From positions 992,001-1,056,000 of the forward strand of contig NZ_WAJT01000001.1 in assembly GCF_009650605.1 (NCBI RefSeq): a stretch of DNA of 64,000 bases, in the 5' to 3' direction. A program made the translations under genes and the position numbers. Positions within the stretch are counted from its first letter, which is position 1. Every line of letters starts with the position of its first letter. Shown here in pieces: positions 17,484 through 24,567 of this stretch. This DNA comes from Labrenzia sp. CE80 (GTDB taxonomy: Bacteria > Pseudomonadota > Alphaproteobacteria > Rhizobiales > Stappiaceae). Under the pieces are notes generated by a model. The model saw nothing but the letters and a program-made list of their open reading frames with translations, did not search any database and was not told the origin of the DNA.

Positions 17484-18101
17484 TTACGATGCCCGTTTCC
17501 AGACCAACAGCTGATTGTTAGCGGGCATGGGGTGATCGGCGATCAGTTTAAGGCCGATTTTTTCCGCCAGTTCATTCACCGCTTCGAAATCGCGAATGCC
17601 GCTCTCCGGGGTGCGGTCTCTTAGGCTCTTGTCGAAGGTTTCATTGCTGGCTGTTGTGAAAGCGCCTTCGTATTTGAAGGGGCCGTAGATACAAAGCACA
17701 CCGCCCGGTGCAAGGGTTTCGCCCACACCTTCGAAGAAGGCCTCTACAAGCTCCCATGAAACGATATGAAGGGAGTTGGCGGTGTAGATGCCGTCGTAGG
17801 CGTCTTCATAATCGCTGGCAGACACTGGCCAAGGCAAATCCGACATGTCGAGTTCAATCGGCGCCAGCAGGTTTGCAAGGTCGGCATCCGCCTGCACGAT
17901 CCTTTGGTCGATCGCGGGGAGATTTTCGTCAAGGTCACTCGGTCGCCAATCCAGATGCGGCAGGTTCTCCGCAAAGAACACCGCATGTTGGCCGGTGCCG
18001 CTGGCAATCTCCAGGACACGGGTGGACTCAGAAAAAGAATCTTTGAGTTTTTCGAGGATGGGACGTTTGTTGTTTTCGGCAGCCGCTGAGAAGGGAAGCA
18101 T
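17484..18101 (-). CDS. DUF938-type SAM-dependent methyltransferase
   Basis: A 205-residue protein of the DUF938 family. It starts MLPFSAAAENNKRPIL and has a class I methyltransferase SAM site RVLEIASGTGQHAVFFAENL (about 28-47), then WRPSDLDE and the strand/loop YDGIYTANSLHIVSW. The substrate is unknown for the family. It stands three bases from the end of convergent cobQ and downstream of cobC-cobD on the minus strand, separated from cobD by 40 bases, so it may share their transcript. No evidence here ties it to cobalamin chemistry beyond position. Confidence 0.85.
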   Translation of the reverse strand: MLPFSAAAENNKRPILEKLKDSFSESTRVLEIASGTGQHAVFFAENLPHLDWRPSDLDENLPAIDQRIVQADADLANLLAPIELDMSDLPWPVSASDYEDAYDGIYTANSLHIVSWELVEAFFEGVGETLAPGGVLCIYGPFKYEGAFTTASNETFDKSLRDRTPESGIRDFEAVNELAEKIGLKLIADHPMPANNQLLVWKRAS

Positions 18102-18141
18102 ATCTCGTCTCTGTTCTGGAACTGGCTGCAGTCTTGACGAT

Positions 18142-19113
18142 TTAGCGCCAGAACGCCAGTAGCAGAACGATTAAAGCCTCGAGCGCACATGCGGTCACAA
18201 GGATCTTCAAGGCGGCGGTGATGTCGTCAGCCGTCGCGTTGTTTCGGCCAGACCGGTTCATATAGGGATCGTTGACCGTGTAGCCCGGATAGGCTCTGGG
18301 GCCGGCGAGCGCGAGGCCAAGAGCGCCAGCCATGGCTGCTTCCGGCCAGCCCGCGTTGGGGGAGCGATGTTTGCCTGCGTCCCTTCGCACTGCCTTGAAC
18401 GCTGCCCGCGGAGACCCTCCAACGCATGGCGCGCTTAGGGTGAAAAGCAGACCGGCGAGCCGGGAGGCTGGCAGATTGATCAGGTCATCGAAACGCGCGG
18501 AGGCCCAGCCAAAGTCGCGGTATGTGTCGGTCTTGTGGCCGATCATGCTGTCTGCTGTGTTCACGGCCTTGTAGGCGATGAGTCCGGGCAACCCGAGCAA
18601 GGCGAACCAGAAGACAGGTGCGACCACACCATCAGAGAAGTTTTCGGCGCAAGATTCGATGGCTGCTCGTGATACGCCCGCTTCATCCAGCTGCTGCGGG
18701 TCACGGCCGACAATCATTGCCACCGCCCTGCGCCCGCCTTCAAGGCCGTCGGACTGAAGCCCGTCCCGGACAGCGGCAACATGCTGGTAAAGGCTCTTTT
18801 GCGCGATCAGGATGGCAGCGACGAGAATCACCACGATCTCGCCAAAAGGTAAAAGGCTGGCAATCCAGTGAATGGTAATGCCCATCGCAACACTAGCCAG
18901 AACAAGAAGGAGGAGGGTCAGCATGCCCCCGGCCTTTCTTTGGCGGTTGGAAAAGTCGGGATTGTTGAACCGGCTTTCCAGCGCGGTGATGCCCCGCCCG
19001 ATGTAAGCCACCGGATGGGACACGCGCCGCCAGACAGTGTCAGGATCACCGAGCACGGCGTCCAGCAGAATGGCAACAAATAACAGGAACAGGGCGTCCG
19101 GGTAAAACAGCAT
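18142..19113 (-). CDS. cobD: adenosylcobinamide-phosphate synthase CobD (CbiB)
   Basis: A 323-residue integral membrane protein that joins the aminopropanol arm to adenosylcobyric acid. Family signatures are ILLDAVLGDPDTVWRRVSHP near the N-terminus, AIESCAENFSDGVVAPVFWF near 150-170, YKAVNTADSMIGHKTDTYRD, and PNAGWPEAAMAGALGLALAG. Several hydrophobic helices include LTLLLLVLASVAMGITIHWI and LLPFGEIVVILVAAILIAQK. It lies 9 bases after cobC on the minus strand, in the usual cobC-cobD pair. The name CobD follows the Pseudomonas denitrificans scheme and must not be confused with the Salmonella decarboxylase CobD. Confidence 0.95.
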   Translation of the reverse strand: MLFYPDALFLLFVAILLDAVLGDPDTVWRRVSHPVAYIGRGITALESRFNNPDFSNRQRKAGGMLTLLLLVLASVAMGITIHWIASLLPFGEIVVILVAAILIAQKSLYQHVAAVRDGLQSDGLEGGRRAVAMIVGRDPQQLDEAGVSRAAIESCAENFSDGVVAPVFWFALLGLPGLIAYKAVNTADSMIGHKTDTYRDFGWASARFDDLINLPASRLAGLLFTLSAPCVGGSPRAAFKAVRRDAGKHRSPNAGWPEAAMAGALGLALAGPRAYPGYTVNDPYMNRSGRNNATADDITAALKILVTACALEALIVLLLAFWR

Positions 19114-19122
19114 CCAAAGGCT

Positions 19123-20124
19123 TTAGAGCGCCTTTTGTGCCTCGGCAAGGGCTTGAGCCAGACGCTTCAAACCTTCGGCTGAACCGGGAAGGCCGAAACG
19201 GATCCAGGTTGGCGCATAGTCGAAGACCCTCGTCCAGATATGCTGACGCGCAAGCGCGTCATGCAATTTATGTGCGTCGCGATGGCCGGCCAGGGCGTAA
19301 AGTGGGGTGCCGCCGAAAACGCCGAGACCGTTCTCGCCAAGGCAAATGGTCAGATCCGCCATCTCATCGGCAAGCTGACGGACCATGGCCTGTTGCCAGT
19401 CCTTGTCGTTCAAGGCTGCACGTCCGATCTCCAGAGCAGGGCTGCTCACCGCCCAACTGTCGAGGCGCTCACTCATCTGACGTGCAAGGGCAGGGCGTGC
19501 CGCCATAAAGCCGAGGCGCAGGCCGGCAAGGCCGAAGAATTTTCCGAACGAACGCAGCACGACGACGTTTTCGTCGGTGATGTGCGGAAGGAGGCTTGAG
19601 CCTGGCATCACATCTGCAAAGGCTTCGTCAAGCACCAGTGCGCCGCCTCTCTCCGTCAGCTCGCGTGCGATGGCGAGAAGGCTTTGTGGGTCCGTCAGGC
19701 GTCCATCGGGATTGTTCGGGTTGACGATGACTGCGATCTTGGCGCGGTCGGGCAGTGCGTGGGGCGTGCTGACTTCTTCAGGCGTTCTGCCTGCACGGGT
19801 GAAAGACAATGCATGGCTTGTGTAGGTCGGGCCGCATAGCGCGACCGGACCGTCTGGCAAAAGGTAGGGGATCTGAGAAATCAGGATCTGTGTGCCTGGG
19901 CCAGCGACAAGCGCGAGGCTTTCAGGGCAGTCATAGGCTCTGCGGGCGGCGCCAATCAGGTGATCGAGGCTGGCTTGACCCGGCAGGTTCCGCCATGCGG
20001 ATCCTGAAACGCTGGCTTCGAGAGGGTAAGTGTGGGGATTGATGCCGGTCGACAGGTCGAGCCAGTCGCTCTCCGCGCCGCCGAACCGCTCGATCGCCGA
20101 GCTGAGATCCCCACCATGCAACAT
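19123..20124 (-). CDS. cobC: threonine-phosphate decarboxylase-type aminotransferase CobC
   Basis: A 333-residue PLP enzyme of aminotransferase class I/II that supplies (R)-1-amino-2-propanol phosphate for the nucleotide loop. Signatures: MLHGGDLSSAIERFGG at the start, DLSTGINPHTYPL, VNPNNPDGRL, LVLDEAFADVMPG (PLP-contacting Asp) and VVLRSFGKFFGLAGLRLGF with the Schiff-base Lys. I chose ATG 20124 with AGGGCAGG upstream over the TTG at 20154. It forms an operon with cobD directly downstream. Confidence 0.93.
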   Translation of the reverse strand: MLHGGDLSSAIERFGGAESDWLDLSTGINPHTYPLEASVSGSAWRNLPGQASLDHLIGAARRAYDCPESLALVAGPGTQILISQIPYLLPDGPVALCGPTYTSHALSFTRAGRTPEEVSTPHALPDRAKIAVIVNPNNPDGRLTDPQSLLAIARELTERGGALVLDEAFADVMPGSSLLPHITDENVVVLRSFGKFFGLAGLRLGFMAARPALARQMSERLDSWAVSSPALEIGRAALNDKDWQQAMVRQLADEMADLTICLGENGLGVFGGTPLYALAGHRDAHKLHDALARQHIWTRVFDYAPTWIRFGLPGSAEGLKRLAQALAEAQKAL

Positions 20125-20305
20125 GTTGCCTGCCCTCGTTCTTGTTTCTTCCAAGACTCTTAGGCGATTTGGAACGTGTGCGTACAGCTATCTTCCGGCA
20201 CAACATCAAGATGAAGCGGCATCGGGCCATGGACGCGACGCAAATCGCGTTATCGGGAGGACCAAATAAGAGCGTCAAATTATCGTTTGTGAATTTTGGA
20301 GAAGA

Positions 20306-20379
20306 TGGAGGCCTCTGCCGGAATCGAACCGGCGTACACGGATTTGCAATCCGCTGCGTCACCACTCCGCCAAGAGGCC
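20306..20379 (-). tRNA. tRNA-Cys (GCA)
   Basis: A complete minus-strand cloverleaf: acceptor GGCCTCT pairs with AGAGGCC, the anticodon stem-loop GGATTGCAAATCC carries anticodon GCA, the T-arm contains GGTTCGATTCC, the discriminator is T, and CCA is encoded at 20306-20308. Confidence 0.96.
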
Positions 20380-20633
20380 ATCCTGTCGCTTCGCAGGGCG
20401 AAGTCTTTGAAAATCGACGCGTGGTGAAGCGCCGACCGATGGCCGTGGTGATTAGCAGAGGCTTTGGGAAACCTCAACGGTTCTTTTGCAGTAAAATGAC
20501 AGGGGTGTGGATGATGTCATGGGCCTGGACCGGCCAATGACCGAGGAAGTGCGTAATCAAGCGCTTGTCAGTGAGGGCGTCACTCGCTAATGAACCAAGG
20601 GATGAGAGGCTGCTATCGAGGAAGAGGGTCGAG

Positions 20634-21293
20634 ATGACTGACTTTGCACAGTCCCGTCGCAAGATGGTGGACAACCAGCTGCGTACCAATGATGTGACGG
20701 ATCATCGAATCTTGGACGCCATGGAATGGGTTCCACGCGAGAAGTTCGTGCCCGTCTCCAAGCAGCCGGTGGCCTATATTGATGAAGAGCTTCCAGTCAA
20801 CGCTTCGGGAACTCGTTTCCTGATGAAGCCGCATATTTTCGGCAAATTGATCCAGCTGGCGGAAATCCGGGGAAATGATGTCGTGCTTGTGATCGGCGCC
20901 GGCTCTGGATACAGCGCGGCAGTGCTCTCTCGTCTGGCAGCTTCCGTCGTCGCGGTGGAAGAAGACGCAGATCTATCCGCGAGTGCGTCAGAGATGCTGG
21001 TGGATCTCGGTATCGAGAATGCGGCTGTTGTCGAGGGAAAGTTGGTTGAAGGGTGCGCTTCCGAAGGGCCTTACGATGCGATTGTCATAGATGGCGCGGT
21101 CGAAGAATTGCCCGCCGGCCTCCTCAAACAGCTCAAGAGTGATGGCGGCCTTGTTGTGATTGAGGGACAGGGTGGTTCCGCCACCGCGCGGATCTATCAG
21201 AATTCAGATGGTGTCGCGGCGCCACGCTTTGGTTTCAACGCCTCGACGGCGCTCTTGCCCGGCTTCGAAAAAGCGCGCGAATTCGTTTTCTGA
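20634..21293 (+). CDS. pcm: protein-L-isoaspartate O-methyltransferase family protein
   Basis: A 219-residue protein. ATG 20634 is chosen because AGAGGG lies 5 bases upstream; the in-frame ATG at 20565 would add a non-homologous lead. Residues such as MVDNQLRTNDVTDHRILDAM and PREKFVPV are the N-terminal signature of the Pcm family. The SAM site is VVLVIGAGSGYSAAVLSRLA, followed by VVAVEEDADL and GPYDAIVIDGAVEELP. The family repairs isoaspartyl residues in aged proteins; the short alphaproteobacterial branch found beside tolC-like genes has unproven activity. A TolC-family gene follows 268 bases downstream, as in related genomes I recall. Confidence 0.88.
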   Translation: MTDFAQSRRKMVDNQLRTNDVTDHRILDAMEWVPREKFVPVSKQPVAYIDEELPVNASGTRFLMKPHIFGKLIQLAEIRGNDVVLVIGAGSGYSAAVLSRLAASVVAVEEDADLSASASEMLVDLGIENAAVVEGKLVEGCASEGPYDAIVIDGAVEELPAGLLKQLKSDGGLVVIEGQGGSATARIYQNSDGVAAPRFGFNASTALLPGFEKAREFVF

Positions 21294-21561
21294 ACACTCG
21301 CGACGATGCCTGTTCTCTCAACGTCTCTCGAGTCGGGGACGCTCGCTGCTTCCCCTGTTGGCGGCGATCTTTGTCTGAATTCCGTGAAGACATCCTTTCG
21401 CTTCAGTATCCGACCGCACCTGAGTATTTCTCTGACTGATTGTTGCTCTCCTGCAGCACTCGTTATTTTTTTGTGAATCCGCGATCTCGCGCTTGTGTGA
21501 AAATACTGGTCAGTTTACTCAAGCTGGACAATAGTGAGGCCTTGGCCAAAAGGAGCATCGG

Positions 21562-22923
21562 TTGTTTATGCGTAAAACGATGAAAACTGCGCTTGTCACT
21601 CTATTCACAGTGGGCGTGGTGACTTCCTCGGAAGCTGAAACCATCAAGGAAGCCCTGGCTCTTGCTTATGCCAACAATCCCACGCTGAATGCGGCGCGCG
21701 CTGAGCTACGCGGTGTCGATGAGAATGTTCCTCAGGCACTTGCAGGATGGCGTCCCACGGTCTCCGCTGAAGCTGATGTCGGTTCGATCCGCAGCAGCTA
21801 TGGCGGATCACAGTATTACCGCAACAACGCTTCGATCTCGCTGGCTATCAGCCAGACCGTGTTTCGCGGCTTCCGAACCGTGAACTCGACACGTCAGGCC
21901 GAAGCAATCGTGCGGGCGCAGCGCGAGAGCCTGAGTTCGACCGAGCAAGACGTGCTTCTGGCGGCTGCGCAGGCCTATGTCGATGTGATCCGGGATACGG
22001 CGCTTGTCTCTCTACAGCGCAGCGACTTGCAGTTCTTGAGCGAGCAGGTTCGTGCTGCCAACGACCGTTTCGAAGTGGGTGAGGGAACCCGTACGGATGT
22101 TTCGCAAGCGGACGCCCGCCGCGCTGAAGCCCAAGCGAATCTCAACACGGCGCTTGCCAATTTGAACACAAGCCGAGCGATTTATCGTCAGATTGTCGGT
22201 TTGGAGGCCAAGAACCTTTCTGCCGATACCAGGATCAGCGTGCTGGTTCCCAAGTCTATCGACGAAGCACTTCAGATCAGTGAAGACGATCAACCGTTGA
22301 TCCAGCAGGCCCAGCACCTGGTTGATGCCGCGATTTTCGCCACAAAGGCGATCGAAGGCGAATTGCTGCCGACGGTATCCGTTGACGGGAGTGTCAGCAG
22401 GAGCTGGAATCCTTCAGACTCGGTCGCGACCCAGAATGCTGCGTCGATTTATGGCCGTGTCAGCATTCCGATCTATCAGGCAGGCTCGGTCAGCTCGCGG
22501 GTTCGCCAGTCCAAGGAAGAACTCAGTCAGACCCGCCTGCAGCTCGATGTGACCCGCGATCAGGTTCGGGCCAATGTGATTTCTGCCTGGGGAGTCTATC
22601 AGGCGGCGGAAGCTTCGATCAGCGCGGCCCGTGCGGCGGTCGAGGCACAGCAGCTTGCACTTGAAGGCGTTATCGAAGAGCAACGCGTCGGACAGCGCAC
22701 GACGCTCGATGTTCTTGATGCACAACGTGAATTGGTCACTCAGCGCGTGAATCTCGTGACCGCACAGCGCAATCGGATTGTTGGCGGATATCAGCTCGTG
22801 TCGTCGATCGGACGTCTGGATGCGGACACTTTGAACCTGACAATTGCCCGTTATCAGCCGAAAGAGCACTACACGGCTGTACGCGACAAATGGTTCGGTC
22901 TGCGCACACCTGATGGCCGTTGA
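21562..22923 (+). CDS. tolC: TolC-family outer-membrane channel protein
   Basis: A 453-residue outer-membrane efflux protein; trimers form the exit duct for type I secretion or RND pumps. A signal peptide (MKTALVTLFTVGVVTSSEA) is followed by TIKEALALAYANNPTLNAAR, the canonical start of the mature domain. The two OEP repeats are visible, each with a strand segment and long helices; EEQRVGQRTTLDVLDAQREL is the second-repeat signature. AGGAG lies 6 bases before the TTG at 21562 and 12 before the ATG at 21568, so the start could be either. No pump or adaptor genes are adjacent. Confidence 0.92.
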   Translation: MFMRKTMKTALVTLFTVGVVTSSEAETIKEALALAYANNPTLNAARAELRGVDENVPQALAGWRPTVSAEADVGSIRSSYGGSQYYRNNASISLAISQTVFRGFRTVNSTRQAEAIVRAQRESLSSTEQDVLLAAAQAYVDVIRDTALVSLQRSDLQFLSEQVRAANDRFEVGEGTRTDVSQADARRAEAQANLNTALANLNTSRAIYRQIVGLEAKNLSADTRISVLVPKSIDEALQISEDDQPLIQQAQHLVDAAIFATKAIEGELLPTVSVDGSVSRSWNPSDSVATQNAASIYGRVSIPIYQAGSVSSRVRQSKEELSQTRLQLDVTRDQVRANVISAWGVYQAAEASISAARAAVEAQQLALEGVIEEQRVGQRTTLDVLDAQRELVTQRVNLVTAQRNRIVGGYQLVSSIGRLDADTLNLTIARYQPKEHYTAVRDKWFGLRTPDGR

Positions 22924-22979
22924 ACTGCGGGTTTGATCTTTATTCTGTCAATGTACCCAATCCTTTAGGGAAACATTCA

Positions 22980-23020
22980 CGCTGCCGCTAGGTAAATCTG
23001 GTGGCAGCGGCTTTTGTTTG
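22980..23020 (+). terminator. terminator after the TolC-family gene
   Basis: Arms CGCTGCCGC (22980-22988) and GTGGCAGCG (23001-23009, one G-T pair) are followed by CTTTTGTTT. Confidence 0.7.
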
Positions 23021-23113
23021 GACATCTCCGATAGAACCAGCTTACAGGGGATAAGGCGAAGACAGTTGGCCGCTTCGCTTTTCGCTTGCCCTTTGGCCCT
23101 ATTATAATTTCGG

Positions 23114-23128
23114 TTAACGAATCGTTCA
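23114..23128 (+). promoter_or_regulatory. possible CtrA-type site upstream of popZ
   Basis: TTAA-N7-TTCA, one base from the CtrA consensus TTAA-N7-TTAA, 52 bases before the popZ start. This is a suggestive but weak match. Confidence 0.25.
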
Positions 23129-23179
23129 GTTTTGCGGCGATCGATTCGGTAGCGTAGCCGATCAGTACTGGGGGTTTAT

Positions 23180-23974
23180 ATGGCGCAGGCGAGCCAGGCT
23201 GAAGAGCCGTCGATGGAGGAGATCCTCGCGTCGATCCGCCGGATCATATCCGACGAAGATACCCAGGCCAAAGATGGCGATGCAGGCGCGGATGCGTCTG
23301 AAGATAACCCAGTTGAAATCGAGGCGGCTGACGATATGGGTGACTCTGCAGAGATGAACCAGGACGACCTGGACAAGCTCTTTGACATGGATGATGACGA
23401 CGACGTCGCGGAGCCCGAATCTGAGGCTGCGGCGGATGATGATATGGCCGCAGCCATGGCCGAGGTCGCGGCCGAGGAAGAGGAAGAGGTCGAAGAAGAC
23501 GACGATATCCTTGAGCTGACCGAGGAATTGGAGCTCTCCGAAGAAGACATGGCAGTCGCTGAGGATCCGATGGAGCTCGTCGGCGGAATGCCCGACGATC
23601 TGGATGCGGACGGCAGTGACGTTGCTTTCGTCGAAGAGGACGAAGAACCGGCCGTAAGCATGAGCGCGTTGATGGCGGCGGCCGCGCCGAAGCCAGTGCC
23701 CCAGTCGACGATTGAGACAGCGCCGGTTCCCGATGAAGACCTTCCCGACGTGGCAGACGATGCACCGCTGACGTCAGAAATGACCGGTGAAGCAGTTAAC
23801 GCTGCCTTCGACAATCTCTCGAACCTCTTTGTTGGAGGTCAGGCGCAGACCGTGGAAGAACTCATCCGCGAGATGTTGCGTCCGATGTTGAAGGCGTGGC
23901 TTGACCAGAACCTTCCGGGCATGGTCGAACAGATGATCAAGAAGGAAATCGAGCGGGTCACCCGCCGGCGCTAG
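23180..23974 (+). CDS. popZ: PopZ polar organizing protein (DUF2497)
   Basis: A 264-residue PopZ. This scaffold forms a polar condensate that anchors the chromosome origin through ParB and recruits cell-cycle regulators. The N-terminal interaction helix SMEEILASIRRIISDED (about 11-27) is the family signature. A long, extremely Asp/Glu-rich, intrinsically disordered region follows (about 28-190, where Caulobacter has a Pro/Glu-rich linker). The C-terminal oligomerisation helices VEELIREMLRPMLKAWLDQN and LPGMVEQMIKKEIERVTRRR end the protein. Convergent with the DUF1284 gene, overlapping it by 17 bases. In related genomes popZ commonly precedes valS, as here. Confidence 0.93.
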   Translation: MAQASQAEEPSMEEILASIRRIISDEDTQAKDGDAGADASEDNPVEIEAADDMGDSAEMNQDDLDKLFDMDDDDDVAEPESEAAADDDMAAAMAEVAAEEEEEVEEDDDILELTEELELSEEDMAVAEDPMELVGGMPDDLDADGSDVAFVEEDEEPAVSMSALMAAAAPKPVPQSTIETAPVPDEDLPDVADDAPLTSEMTGEAVNAAFDNLSNLFVGGQAQTVEELIREMLRPMLKAWLDQNLPGMVEQMIKKEIERVTRRR

Positions 23975-24398
23975 GCGGCAGCTGGAGACGGCAGTCGTTG
24001 AAGCCGTCTTGAGCGATCTGACTGCAGAGGTGATGCCATTCGCATCCTTCACATCCGCCGCGAATGGCGCCGTTTGCAAACGCGCGGCGCAACAGCATCA
24101 GTTCCCTGCTGCCCCACCTGATTTCTGCGCCTGCCGAGATGTCATGTCCAAGGACACGGCCAATCTCGCGGCGTGCCAGAAGGTCTCGTGACCGCACACT
24201 GTCGTTCTGGCAATGACAGGTCTTCTCCTCCAGCATTGGCTGGCAAATATCGTCCGGACCTTCAACAAGAAGGATCGGTTCGCCTTTGTTCAGACGGCGG
24301 ATCATCTTTGAATAATTGCTGACGAAGGAAGGTGTGTAACCCTTGCCCAGGTAAGTCAGCATGCAAAGAAGATGGTGAGCGCGTAAGGAAACCGGCAT
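23958..24398 (-). CDS. DUF1284 cysteine-rich protein
   Basis: A 146-residue protein matching the DUF1284 layout: MPVSLRAHHLLCMLTYLGKG at the start, then DDICQPMLEEKTCHCQND and a C-terminal CEGCEWHHLCSQIAQDGFND. Cysteines grouped as CxC, CxxC and further single Cys suggest metal or iron-sulphur binding, but no function is established. The 3' end overlaps popZ on the opposite strand by 17 bases; both reading frames look genuine because each carries its family signature in the overlap area or nearby. It is monocistronic. Confidence 0.8.
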   Translation of the reverse strand: MPVSLRAHHLLCMLTYLGKGYTPSFVSNYSKMIRRLNKGEPILLVEGPDDICQPMLEEKTCHCQNDSVRSRDLLARREIGRVLGHDISAGAEIRWGSRELMLLRRAFANGAIRGGCEGCEWHHLCSQIAQDGFNDCRLQLPPSAGG

Positions 24399-24567
24399 TC
24401 CGGTCTTATGGCAGGGATCTGCAGCGCGCCCAAGTCTTTCCAGTCCAACTTTGGCCGGCGGCGCTCATGTCTATGGCGCGACATCTAATCGTGGTCTAAG
24501 CAGTTGACTTGACCTGCCGCATCCGATTTACACGGCGGATATCACGAAAGACTCCCGAGATCTCCTT

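Noticed and set aside
23176..23814. Ser-rich minus-strand frame
   Set aside because: It is the antisense of the Asp/Glu-rich popZ linker.
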